DNA from: Chloropicon primus
Lineage: Eukaryota > Chlorophyta > Chloropicophyceae > Chloropicales > Chloropicaceae
DNA: 64,000 nt
NCBI GenBank assembly: GCA_023205875.1
Contig: CP060757.1
Location: 1,302,001-1,366,000, forward strand
Direction: 5' to 3'
Numbering within the stretch: position 1 is the first letter of the stretch; every line of letters begins with the position of its first letter. Below, in pieces: positions 9,414-18,193 of this stretch. A program made the translations under genes and the position numbers. Under the pieces are notes generated by a model. That model saw only the letters and a list, made by a program, of their open reading frames with translations, was not told where the DNA came from and ran no database searches.

Positions 9414-9860
9414 ATGCGTGCGCCCTTCGTCTTCCCCTTTCTGGGCGGGCGGTTCGGCAAGGGCCAAGGGAGGGAGAGGCCGGCGCCGTCGAGTCGTGGA
9501 GCGAGCGCGAGGCAGCTCGCCATCGCTTTGGCCGACGACTCGCGGTGCACGCTCCTCTCCTTCTACTCGCCCAACTGCAAGCTCTGCGGCAGGATCGGCC
9601 ACCAGGTGGAGGAACTCGTGGAGGAGCAGGAGAGTCACTGGCTGAATCTGGTGCGCCTGAACGTCGAGGACGAGATCTGGACTCCAGAGGTGTCGTACTA
9701 CTCGATCAGCTACGTCCCCTGCCTCCTCCTGCTCGACAGGAAGAACCGAGCGCGAGCGAAGAGCGGCGTGCCCAAGTCTCAAAAGGTGGTGGAGGAGAGT
9801 CTCCACGACATGCTGGTAGAGGGGCGCAAGAGGTTCGGACGAAAGCGCGCAAGCGGGTAG
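9414..9860 (+). CDS. Thioredoxin-like protein, possibly organelle-targeted
   Basis: The gene encodes 148 residues. A basic, Ser/Ala/Gly-rich N-terminus of about 35 residues (MRAPFVFPFLGGRFGK) could be a transit peptide. It is followed by a thioredoxin fold: LLSFYSPNCKLCGRIG with a CKLC active site at about 55-58, then the strand LVRLNVEDEIW, and SYVPCLLLLD carrying the cis-proline. The C-terminus is strongly basic. CxxC thioredoxin-like proteins reduce disulfides; the partner here is unknown. The start is the first ATG in frame. It reads in the same direction as the upstream gene, 203 bases away, and converges on the glycosyltransferase. The fold call is good; the targeting is inference. Confidence 0.72.
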   Translation: MRAPFVFPFLGGRFGKGQGRERPAPSSRGASARQLAIALADDSRCTLLSFYSPNCKLCGRIGHQVEELVEEQESHWLNLVRLNVEDEIWTPEVSYYSISYVPCLLLLDRKNRARAKSGVPKSQKVVEESLHDMLVEGRKRFGRKRASG

Positions 9861-10016
9861 TGCGAGGAGGAGAGAGAGGCAGACCTCTCGGGCGTCTCTC
9901 CCCTCTCAGCTGTAACAGTAGTTATTGTGTTGTGCCATAATATACATTATACCCCAAAATAATGACAGTGTGAGTGCCACTGCTGACTAATAGTACTCCT
10001 TCACCACGACGTGCGT

Positions 10017-11660
10017 TCACGGCGTGCAGATGTTGATGAGGCCGGCTGCAAAGAGACTCCGCAGCACCATTCTCTCGTGGTCCCACGCGTGCTGGGTCCT
10101 GCCACTCCTCGGGGGCTGCCTCCTGCCCGTGAACCAATACGGGCCCTTGGTGGAGACGTCGGTGGTGAAGCCGTAGAGGTTGACCACCGAGCAGGACTGC
10201 ACGAGGCCGAGCACGGCGTGCATTCCGCTCGTCATGTACTCCCACTCCTCGAAGGGGCCGTAACCCAGCCTCAACAGATCCTTCCTCAGCGTCTTGAACA
10301 CACCCACCGCGGTGGAGAGGAACGGCGTCGGCATCACAGAAGACGGGTTGGTGGGGTACTTCTTCCTCATTTGCTTCAGGATGTCGCTCCTGGAGGCCGG
10401 GAACCAGATCAAGAACTGGAGCTGCTTGTTGTCCGGCTTGTAGTTCTTCCGGAAGCAGCACACGTCCTTGGATATCTTGAATGACATCACTCGAAGGCTG
10501 GTCTTGTTTCCCAGGTTCTCCTCGAACTTCCTGGTGGGCAGGGCGTTGACCCGGGCAACGAAATCGTGCTCATCGATGTACTTCCCGTACTTCTTCTCCT
10601 TCATCGCCCCAGAGTTTCCCACCAGCGCGCACGTCTTGTACGTCTTCTTCAGCATGGCATTCCTTGTGGTGAGGATAGTTCCCATCCCGTCCAAACTCCG
10701 AGCCAGCGCCATGGTCTTGTTGTCGCACTTGCCCAGGTTCTGCAGGCACTTGATGAGCGGGCCCTCGCCGTCCTTGAGGCGTCCGGTTGCCCTCTCGATC
10801 CTAGCCCGCCTCCTGCCATTCTCGGTCTTCGCTCGCGTCACTTTCTTGTGAACGTTCATGGGGGAGACGTACCCATTCTTTGCGATGTATCTCCTGGAAC
10901 CACCTTTCTTTATCTTCTGCTCGGTGAACTTGGGCAAAAAGGATTCGGGCATCTTGCCGCACTTGAACTCGTCCCTGACCGAGTGCGTCCCGTACGCCGC
11001 CAGGGCGTTGATGGTCTTGCCTTTGGATGTAGTCAATTTTTCCTGGGGTTCATCGCTCTTCTTGGCAGACTTTGGAGCAGGTTTCACCTTGGAGAGCTTC
11101 TCGAGGACCTTTGATTTGTTCTTCTTCACCTCCTCGGCCTTCTTCGCCTTTTCCTCCACGATCTTGTCCTTGGCCGCCTCAGCTGCCTCCTTCAAGGCTT
11201 CGTGGGAGCTCGGGATCTCAGCCTCCTTGGTCGTTGGCACCGGAACTGGTTCTGGAACTGGTTCTGGAACAGGAACCGCCGGTTCCGGTTCGCTCTTGGA
11301 CGTCTTCTTCTTCTTCTCCTTGTCCTTCCCCTTCCCTTTGCCCTTCCCCTTCGAGGCCTCTGTCCGCTCGACTTTCGGCTTGTCTTTCGGCTTTCCTTTC
11401 CGCTTCAACTCCTCCGCCTCAAACCCAGTGGCCTCGGGTGGCTGATCCCCGCTCTCCAGATCGAGCAACGAGAGGTCCGCCCCCTGGCTGCTGCGGTCTT
11501 TCAGGGTCGAGAGCCTGTCGACCGCCTGATGGTACTTGTCGACGACGACCGTAGTCTTGAGCTTAAGGCTGAGGCTCAGGACGCAAAATGCAGCCGTGGC
11601 AAGTGCGAACACGATCACGTACTTGTTCGCCTTGACACCCTTGGACCTCTGTTCGCCCAT
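10017..11660 (-). CDS. GT29 sialyltransferase-like glycosyltransferase (type II membrane)
   Basis: The gene encodes 547 residues. A short cytosolic tail is followed by a membrane anchor (YVIVFALATAAFCVLSLSL, about 14-32). A long stem of about 200 residues is rich in Lys/Glu and Pro, with VPEPVPEPVPVP and KGKGKGKGKDKEKKKK. The catalytic part begins near residue 330 with the L-sialylmotif, CALVGNSGAMKEKKYG followed by IDEHDFVARVN. An S-motif-like segment contains SGMHAVLGLVQSC, and a VS-like His/Glu pair lies in HAWDHERMV near the C-terminus. GT29 enzymes are Golgi glycosyltransferases. Green-lineage members probably do not use sialic acid and may transfer related acidic sugars, so the substrate is unknown. 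The start is the ATG at 11660. Confidence 0.82.
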   Translation of the reverse strand: MGEQRSKGVKANKYVIVFALATAAFCVLSLSLKLKTTVVVDKYHQAVDRLSTLKDRSSQGADLSLLDLESGDQPPEATGFEAEELKRKGKPKDKPKVERTEASKGKGKGKGKDKEKKKKTSKSEPEPAVPVPEPVPEPVPVPTTKEAEIPSSHEALKEAAEAAKDKIVEEKAKKAEEVKKNKSKVLEKLSKVKPAPKSAKKSDEPQEKLTTSKGKTINALAAYGTHSVRDEFKCGKMPESFLPKFTEQKIKKGGSRRYIAKNGYVSPMNVHKKVTRAKTENGRRRARIERATGRLKDGEGPLIKCLQNLGKCDNKTMALARSLDGMGTILTTRNAMLKKTYKTCALVGNSGAMKEKKYGKYIDEHDFVARVNALPTRKFEENLGNKTSLRVMSFKISKDVCCFRKNYKPDNKQLQFLIWFPASRSDILKQMRKKYPTNPSSVMPTPFLSTAVGVFKTLRKDLLRLGYGPFEEWEYMTSGMHAVLGLVQSCSVVNLYGFTTDVSTKGPYWFTGRRQPPRSGRTQHAWDHERMVLRSLFAAGLINICTP

Positions 11661-12206
11661 GGCCGCGCTCTCTTTCAGCGGCACAGTCGCCGCGTTCTGT
11701 GTCCTTGCTCCCTCTCCTCGCCCAAGCCTCTGTGTATGATATCCAAGCCACTCAACCAGACGGGGACGCCTTTATCTCTCACCCCCCAAGCCCCTCTCCT
11801 CCACCTCTGCCCCTCTCCTTCGCCAAAGGCCAAGGCGCTCTCTCCCTTGTTCGCCAACAATCAATCGTAATCAATGTAGATTGGTCCGGACCGGAGGGAG
11901 AAAGAGATCACATCGCCAGAACGAGAGAACGAAGACCCGAGGGAGGAACGCTTGACTCTTGAGTCTGTCTCTCTTACTCTTACTCTTTCGCTGGACTCCT
12001 GGTTCCGACAAGGAAGGGCGGTGGAAGTCTGTTTTTCTCAGGATCCGCCACGTCCTTGGGACAGGAGAATATGCTCGCTTGGTGGGCCGAGGATACGCGG
12101 CGACGGAAGGCTGGGGCGCTTCAGGCAGACCTCCGCCCGATTCTCTTGGCGATATGAGACGCGCAACGCACAAAAGGATAACGATACAAAACGCGAAATT
12201 AAATCG
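11661..12206. other. Intergenic stretch between two minus-strand genes
   Basis: No gene is supported. It contains the 5' leader of the GT29 gene (near 11661-11750) and the 3' side of the beta-rich gene. An open frame at about 11952-12210 on the plus strand is arginine-rich and looks like an antisense shadow plus spacer. Confidence 0.45.
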
Positions 12207-13022
12207 CTAGACGTACACAAGGGCATTCACCTCGGCCACGTGAACCTCGAACCTTCCCTCAACATCGAACACGGACGTGGCATCGCCGCTGCCAAGCGTG
12301 TACTGTGGCCTGAGCATCGGCAGCTTGACGTTCCCGCAGACCTCCGCCCTGAACCTCCTGCTGATAGGCACTTTCGTCCTCCAATCGAAGCTGTTCGGTC
12401 CGACGGACATGACCCTCCGGTTGCCCCGGCCGCTCAAGAAGTTGATTCCGACCGTGGGCTTGTGGAACCCCCCAGTCTCCGTCCTCGTGTAAGGACACTG
12501 CACTTGGACACAAAAGGACGGACCCCCAGTCACGTAAAAATCTTTCCTGCGGGGTCGAAGAGTCGAGCGGAAGAGGACACGCGAGGTCGGCTCAGTGAGT
12601 ACACCCCCCCAGGAGGAGGTTCCATCTTTTCCTCGCTTACCTGTAGTTCACGGTCTTCTGATTCAGATCCAGCAAGACTCTACCACCAAGTATTTTGTCC
12701 TGTCCCGGGAGTCAGAAGGACAAACAAGGAAAGCGGGACGGGAGTAAGAAGCAATGGACGGGCCGTTACACCAATCGACCCATCGATCAATCCATCTCTC
12801 TCTTCTCCCCTCCTTCTTTCCCTCACTCCTCTTGCTCACCTTGCAGGAGGCCACCCACCGGACCTCTTCCTTCTCGAAGTTATAATCCAATCCAGCGCTG
12901 ACCTTGACGGGCCACACGTCTATCTTCTTCCTCACTTTTATGTTGTTCGGAATCTTGAGCGAGGTTGACACCTGCACGTTCTCCCCCACGTGAGCGACGT
13001 ACCTGTCCCCCGACGTCGCCAT
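12207..13022 (-). CDS. Small beta-rich protein, possible outer-membrane barrel; three exons
   Basis: I read three exons on the minus strand: 13022-12840, 12699-12641 and 12546-12207. The donors are GTGAGC and GTAAGC and the acceptors end CAG; the phases join cleanly to give 193 residues. The protein starts MATSGDRYVAHVGENVQ and has alternating polar and hydrophobic strands (VSAGLDYNFEKEEVRWVASC, GGRVLLDLNQKTVNYR, FRAEVCGNVKLPM) with no signal peptide or TM helix. This pattern fits a membrane beta-barrel or another all-beta protein. It is divergent from the OEP24-like gene, and a relation to the small chloroplast pore OEP21 is a guess from strand pattern and length only. I do not recognise the family with confidence. 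Confidence 0.6.
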
Positions 13023-13306
13023 CCCTCTGCTCGGCTCGGGGCGTTTTCGCCCAAAGACCCTCCCGTGTCCGCGTCCCTCCACACACACACACACACACAC
13101 ACACAACGCCTCTCCCGCGTTTCCCGCACGCGCCAGACCCACCCGATATGGTGTCCCTCTCCTCTCCTTCTCCTGTCCTCTCCTTAAGGATAAGGCGAAG
13201 ATAGGATAATTTCAAAACGAGCGACGGCGACGGCGACGGCGAGTAGTAGCGCGAAGGCGAGACGAGGACACGAGGAAGAGACGAGTGAAGAGACCGATTA
13301 GGAAGA
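13023..13306. promoter_or_regulatory. Divergent 5' region with a CA microsatellite
   Basis: This 284-bp spacer separates two start codons. A (CA)n run lies at about 13080-13105, close to the minus-strand gene, and an ACGGCGACGGCG-type stretch lies near 13223-13242. It presumably contains both promoters. Confidence 0.4.
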
Positions 13307-13703
13307 ATGACGAAGGTTACGTGCAAGGGTGGGGTGAAGCTCGCTGACGTGAAGGATGCGTCGAACCCAGTTGCGACTGGCTCGGTCACGGTTGCCCACG
13401 CCCTGGACAACGGCGTCAAGGTGAAGGCTGTTATCAGCGACAAGGTCGTCAAGACCAACACCCTTGCCGGCAGCTCCTTGACCGTGGAGAAGCCTGGAAG
13501 CTTGTCTGCGACCTACTCCTTCGATAGCAAGACGACCAAGGTCACCGTCTTCGGAAAGTCCAACATTCAGGACAGGGCCGTGAAGGGCAAAATCACGTAC
13601 AACCAGAAGGGAGACGCCTGGGGTGCCGAGGCCACCGTCGCTCTCGACGGACCTCTCAACGATTTCACTGCCAAGTAAGTGCCGCGACAAGGGGGTTCTC
13701 CGA

Positions 13704-13752
<49 letters not shown>

Positions 13753-14263
13753 GCTGACTGACACTACAAAACAACACGACAACACACACTCTCCTCTCTC
13801 CTCCCCTAGGTACGACTTGAAGAGCAAGGCCGCCACTTTGTCCACCGCCTTGAACATCTCTGGGATCGATCTGGAGCCAGAGTACGCCGTCAAGAGGAAG
13901 GCTCTGTCCCTCTCTGCTTCCAAGAAGGTAAGGAAACCAACCAGCGAAAGACGCGAGTTTGTCTCGATTCGCGCGAGTGGGTGCGTGAGAGAGAGAACCG
14001 AGAGAACCAGAAGCAAACTCCTGTTTACGAAACTCCTGTTTTACTGACAACCGGCTTGCGAAAACGCTACTTTTGGATTAAAAAAATAAAATTACTTATG
14101 AAAACAGGTGAACGGAATCCCAATGACCGCGACCTACGACTTCAGCTCCAAGGACGTCTCCTTGCAGGCGAAGTTCGACCCAGTCACCGCCAAGATCACT
14201 ACGAACGCGAACGGCGGCGCTGTTGGGCTCAACCTCTCGACCTCCCAGAGCTTCGACATCTGA
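13307..14263 (+). CDS. OEP24-like chloroplast outer-envelope pore protein; three exons
   Basis: The exons are 13307-13674, 13810-13927 and 14108-14263, with GTAAGT and GTAAGG donors and TAG and CAG acceptors. The product is 213 residues, the same length as plant OEP24. It is all beta-strand in character, with glycine turns and no helix or signal. Segments resembling OEP24 include SSLTVEKPGSLSATYSFDS followed by VKGKITYNQKGD, and YDLKSKAATLSTALNISG with the acidic pair in DLEPEYAVKRKALSLS. OEP24 forms a solute channel in the plastid outer envelope. The divergent neighbour is another small beta-rich protein. The family call rests on recognition of motifs and length, not on an alignment. Confidence 0.68.
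13709..13749. repeat. (CA)n microsatellite in intron 1 of the OEP24-like gene
   Basis: About 20 CA units lie inside the first intron, 35 bases after the donor. A second CA run lies in the divergent promoter 600 bases upstream. Confidence 0.95.
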
Positions 14264-14381
14264 AGCGTGACGTGGTTTCTTGGCCCTCGGCCTCAGGTTC
14301 CCACGCAGGAGAGAATAATACTCAAGGTAAACAAACACACGGATAAACGAATTTGTGAAACACGTTCATCTCAAGAACTGC

Positions 14382-17030
14382 CTAGACCCCACTTTTGAAG
14401 AAGTACGTCTGCATGATTCCCTTGCCCTTCAGCTTGGTGGCTCCTCTGTAGTACAGACTAGAGCTCATCTCCTCGTCTTGCCTCTTCAACAGCTCGGCCG
14501 CTTGAGAGGAGACGTGGATCATGTCCGCCTTGCCCGTCGTCTCGATCCTGGACACCACGTTGACAGTGTCCCCGTACAGACTGAACTTCGGGTTGAGGGA
14601 GCCCACCACGGCGCCCACGCAGGGGCCCGAGTGGACCCCGATGCGGATGCTGATGTTCCTGTCGGGCGCCTCGGGGTCGCCGCTCGGAATGGAGGTCTCC
14701 TTGGCCGCCTGGATGGCCTCCTCGGCGAACGCCAGGGTCCTGGCGCAGTGGTCCCTGTCGTTCTCCTTGAGCATGCCTCCCACCACAAAGTAGGCGTCCC
14801 CTATCGTCTCGATCTTGTACAAGTCGTACTTGGTCACCAAGTGGTCCAGCTTGTGGTAAAATTGGTTGAGCATCTGGGTGATGGACTCCCCGCCCAGCCT
14901 CTCCGACAGCGCCGTGTACCCCACGATGTCGGTCATCAGCAGGGTGAGGCACTTGTAGCTCGTCGAGGAGGGCGAGATTCCCTTCTTGATCTCCTCCGCC
15001 ATCTTTGCGGGCAGGTGGGCGCACATCACGTTCCTCGCCGGCACGATCGACGCCGACCTCCTGAGCTTCCCGTTCTCCGCGAGAATCTGCTCCTGGATCT
15101 GGGCGAACGTGGGCCTCTTGCTGGGGTTCGGGTGCAGGCACTGCCTGATCAGGAGGACCGCGAACGGAGGGGCCTCCTTCGGGATCACCAGCCTCATGTC
15201 AGACACGGTCAGCTTGCACCTCGTGTACATCTCGATCAGCAGGACTCCAAAGCTGTACACGTCCGTCTTCACCGAGTGTGGGCTGCCCCCGAAGATCTCC
15301 GGGGCCGTCCAAGGCCACCTGGAGCTCGAGGAGATGAACCTCTGCCTGCCGGAGAGTCCAAAGTCGCTGATCTTGGCCTGGAAGTTCTCGTCCACGAGAA
15401 TGTTGGCCGCCCTCAGGTCGTTGTGCATCACGGCCGGCTTCAAGTTGTGCAGGTAGGCCATGCCGGCCGCGATGTCCTTCATGATGCCGAGCATGGTCTC
15501 CTGGTCCATGTGGGAGGTCGGGTTCGTGAGGCAGTCGATCAGACTTCCCCTGGACATCCGCTCCATGACGAGCACGTAGTCGTTCCCCGAGATGTCCTTG
15601 GAGACGCCCATGATCGTCACGATGTTGGGGTGCCTCAGCTTCATCAGGAGCCTGATCTCGTTCTCAAAGTCCTTCTTCAGCCTGCGGCTCACGTTCTTGC
15701 TCAGCAGCTCCCTGCTGGAGGAGGAGTTGAGCACGGAGCTCCTGCTGTTGTTGGACTCCTGGCTCGACCCCGTCCCGTCCACACTGTACACCTGGATGCT
15801 GAAGGACTCGCTGTTGTCGTTGGAGCTCCTGCTCATGCTGGTCTCCTTGCCGTACACGTACATCTCCATGGACTGGGCCCCGGTCGCCACCCTCTCCGTC
15901 TTGCCCCCCTCCACGTAAGTCACCGTCCCCTTGTTCTGGGAGTTGAACGAGCCCAGGCTGCCCGCGGTCGCCTCGAACATGTTGCCCTTGGAGGCGGACG
16001 AGGGAAGCACGAGCTTGGTGGCCACGGGGAAGCTGTTGTAGGACCCCTGGACCACGTACCCGAACTTACCCCGGCCGATGATCTCCGGCGGGCTGTCGAA
16101 GTCCAGGTCCTCGAACGGGATGTACAGGTGCCTGAGCTTCCTCTTCTGCAGCACGATGGTCAGGACGGCCACGGAGAGGGCCGCCACGGCCAGGGCCGCA
16201 GCGATTCCCGCGAACAGGGGGACCTGCGTCGTCCGCTGCTTCTTCACCTCCGCGAGGTCGATGATCGACCTGAAGGTCTCGTCGACCTCGATGGGGGAGG
16301 GCAGCCTGGAGTGGGGCGCCTTGCACTCGCTGTCCCTGACGGACGACACGTACAGCTTCTGGTCCGTGTAGTTGTTCACCAGGACCAGGCCGTCGATGAT
16401 GATCGCGGCGGCCTTCTCCGTGTCCAGGTTCCTCAGGCTCACCCTGTTGTAGATCGGGAACGGGCTGATCGCCGCGGCCTTGCCCTCGCCCGCGTTCTCC
16501 CGCTGGGTCTCCAGCTCCTTGGTCACGGCGGACCAGTTCCCCTCCTTGAGCCCGGACTCGAGGTCCGCCAGGCGGCTCCCCGAGTACGTCTCCAGGGCCT
16601 CCACGTCCCTCCCGTCGTAGCTCGAGAACGACTCGTCGTCGTCCAAGATCCCGGTCTGGTACGCGAAGGTGTCCGCCTGCTGGGAGTACAGGATCTCGAA
16701 TTGGATGGCCCGCTTGACGTCCTCGCTCGGGGCGTACACCCACATCCGGAGCGAGTCGTCGTCGAACACCTTGCCGAAGGGCTGGCGGGTGCACAGCGAG
16801 AAGGCCCCGCCCGGCTCCATCACGATGAAAAGGTTCTCCTCCCCGCCCGCCGTCAGGTTCAGGGACTGCACGCCGAAGCTGCAGTCCACCCACTGGTTCT
16901 CCGTCACCAGCTCCCCGTCCGTTATCACGTGCGTGCACGACGAGGGCGCGTAGGTCGCGGGGTCGCTCGCGGAGCTCAAGGTCGCAAGACCGAGCAGGAG
17001 GACCCCCGCCACCGCGGCCGCCTTCGCCAT
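14382..17030 (-). CDS. Receptor-type protein kinase fused to a guanylate cyclase
   Basis: This single-exon gene encodes 882 residues. A signal peptide (MAKAAAVAGVLLLGLATLSSA) leads into an extracellular part of about 230 residues with several N-x-S/T sites. A TM helix follows (LFAGIAAALAVAALSVAVL, about 255-275). The kinase domain has GRGKFGYVV, VATKLV, HNDLRAANILV, SDFGLSG and WTAPEIFG. It keeps the ATP-binding Lys, the catalytic Asp and DFG, so it may be active. A class III nucleotide cyclase ends the protein: LMTDIVGYTALSERLG, YKIETIGDAYFVVGG and GDTVNVVSRIETTG hold both metal Asps and the Asn/Arg pair. The Glu in KIET favours GTP; the usual Cys partner is Ser (KFSLYGD). Start: ATG at 17030, the only one giving a clean signal peptide. 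Confidence 0.88.
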   Translation of the reverse strand: MAKAAAVAGVLLLGLATLSSASDPATYAPSSCTHVITDGELVTENQWVDCSFGVQSLNLTAGGEENLFIVMEPGGAFSLCTRQPFGKVFDDDSLRMWVYAPSEDVKRAIQFEILYSQQADTFAYQTGILDDDESFSSYDGRDVEALETYSGSRLADLESGLKEGNWSAVTKELETQRENAGEGKAAAISPFPIYNRVSLRNLDTEKAAAIIIDGLVLVNNYTDQKLYVSSVRDSECKAPHSRLPSPIEVDETFRSIIDLAEVKKQRTTQVPLFAGIAAALAVAALSVAVLTIVLQKRKLRHLYIPFEDLDFDSPPEIIGRGKFGYVVQGSYNSFPVATKLVLPSSASKGNMFEATAGSLGSFNSQNKGTVTYVEGGKTERVATGAQSMEMYVYGKETSMSRSSNDNSESFSIQVYSVDGTGSSQESNNSRSSVLNSSSSRELLSKNVSRRLKKDFENEIRLLMKLRHPNIVTIMGVSKDISGNDYVLVMERMSRGSLIDCLTNPTSHMDQETMLGIMKDIAAGMAYLHNLKPAVMHNDLRAANILVDENFQAKISDFGLSGRQRFISSSSRWPWTAPEIFGGSPHSVKTDVYSFGVLLIEMYTRCKLTVSDMRLVIPKEAPPFAVLLIRQCLHPNPSKRPTFAQIQEQILAENGKLRRSASIVPARNVMCAHLPAKMAEEIKKGISPSSTSYKCLTLLMTDIVGYTALSERLGGESITQMLNQFYHKLDHLVTKYDLYKIETIGDAYFVVGGMLKENDRDHCARTLAFAEEAIQAAKETSIPSGDPEAPDRNISIRIGVHSGPCVGAVVGSLNPKFSLYGDTVNVVSRIETTGKADMIHVSSQAAELLKRQDEEMSSSLYYRGATKLKGKGIMQTYFFKSGV

Positions 17031-17362
17031 GGTCCCCGCGCGAAGACGAAAGTCAAGAAGAAGAAGAAGAGAGCCAAACAAACCCTCCTCTCTCTTGTCT
17101 CCGGTCTTTTGCGCAAACCAAAAAAGAAAAAAAAAAGAAAGAAACCCAAGAGAGGCAAGAAAGCTCGTCCTCACGTCGCGTCTCCCTCTCGTCCCTCCCC
17201 ACCCCCTCTCTCGTGCGCTCGGTTCGCAAAGGGGCGTCCTCGTAGGTCGTCCTTCGAGGGCCTTCCCTCTTCGTCTTCTGCTCCTCCCGCCTCCTTTGTT
17301 TTTCGTATAAGGTTTGCGTAGAAAAACGCACGTTACGACGGTTTGATGCAAACCGCTGTGGG
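17031..17362. promoter_or_regulatory. Divergent 5' region between receptor cyclase and SANT-like gene
   Basis: A 332-bp spacer with an A-rich run at about 17119-17147 and no gene that I can support. It probably carries both promoters. Confidence 0.4.
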
Positions 17363-18106
17363 ATGCTTATGAGCAATCAAGAGATCTGTGGAGACGGACA
17401 AGGGAAAGTGGAGAGAGAGAGAGCCGATCGATTGCGATCGATGCTGGAGCGGAACGGGGGTCCGACGACGAGGGGGAGGGGGAGGAGGAAGGTGTGGGTT
17501 GGAATTCCCCTCGTTGTTCTTCGGAGCACCCTCCTCCGACGACGAGACCGCCTCGGGGGTACGAGGAGGAGCGAGACTTGCCCCGGCAGCGGCGAGTGGC
17601 GGGCCAGCCTCGGCTGGGAGGACGTGCCACAGCCGCTCGACCTGGGCACGTACAAGTCGGCTTCGGAGGCGGCCCGTGCCCGGAACCTCGCCGTGATCTG
17701 CCTGGAGTGGACCGGGAGCCTCAGCTTCGACGGGTACGCGTGCGGGCTTTGCGAGCTCCTCCGAGGCATGAGCATCGAGGAGCTTTTGGGTCATCTCGGT
17801 GCCGTGGGGTTCCGGAAGCGTTGGTCCGAAGCGGACCACAAGGCCGCGGTGACGGGGTTCGCGTGCGGGAAACCGTGCAAGCAGATCGCGGAGAGGCTGA
17901 ACCGAGCGCCGGACGAGGTGAGAAGACACTTGCTGGTCTGGCGCAACGTCGACCCGGGTCTTGGGCACGCGAGGGACGCTCGAGCCCTCTCGATCGCGTC
18001 AAACCTCCTTGGGATCGAGCAGGAGTGCACGGAGCTCTTGCTGAAAGCAGGCACCGACAAGGTGCTTGCGGAACTCACTCGAATGTGCAGCATCCTGAGC
18101 GAGTGA
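17363..18106 (+). CDS. SANT/Myb-like small protein of uncertain function
   Basis: The gene encodes 247 residues if started at the ATG at 17363; the first 60 residues are Arg/Gly-rich and of low complexity, so a later start (for example 17441) is possible. The central part (SLGWEDVPQPLDLGTYKSA, EWTGSLSFDGYACGLCELL) is unfamiliar. Near residues 145-195 is a three-helix stretch, KRWSEADHKAAVTGFACGK, then CKQIAERLNRAPDEVRRHL, that has the spacing of a SANT/Myb helix-turn-helix with the first and last aromatic residues (W...L..W). The C-terminus is helical. If the reading is right it may bind DNA or histones. I am unsure about the family, but codon use supports a real gene. Confidence 0.55.
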   Translation: MLMSNQEICGDGQGKVERERADRLRSMLERNGGPTTRGRGRRKVWVGIPLVVLRSTLLRRRDRLGGTRRSETCPGSGEWRASLGWEDVPQPLDLGTYKSASEAARARNLAVICLEWTGSLSFDGYACGLCELLRGMSIEELLGHLGAVGFRKRWSEADHKAAVTGFACGKPCKQIAERLNRAPDEVRRHLLVWRNVDPGLGHARDARALSIASNLLGIEQECTELLLKAGTDKVLAELTRMCSILSE

Positions 18107-18193
18107 CAAAAAAAAACACGAGCACAATACCAATACAATAAAACAACAAGTCGATTCCAGCAATGGGTGGAACGAATACATAATTCAGGGTCC

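Noticed and set aside
12207-13022. Firm OEP21 identity for the minus-strand beta-rich gene
   Set aside because: The similarity is limited to strand pattern and size; no diagnostic motif was found, so it is left unnamed.
13080-13105. CA runs as a CRISPR-like or telomeric array
   Set aside because: These are plain dinucleotide microsatellites, without spacers or telomere-type units.
14355-17321. Plus-strand open frame of 988 codons opposite the receptor cyclase
   Set aside because: It is Arg/His/Val/Leu-rich without domains, an antisense shadow of a GC-rich gene whose kinase and cyclase motifs are unambiguous.
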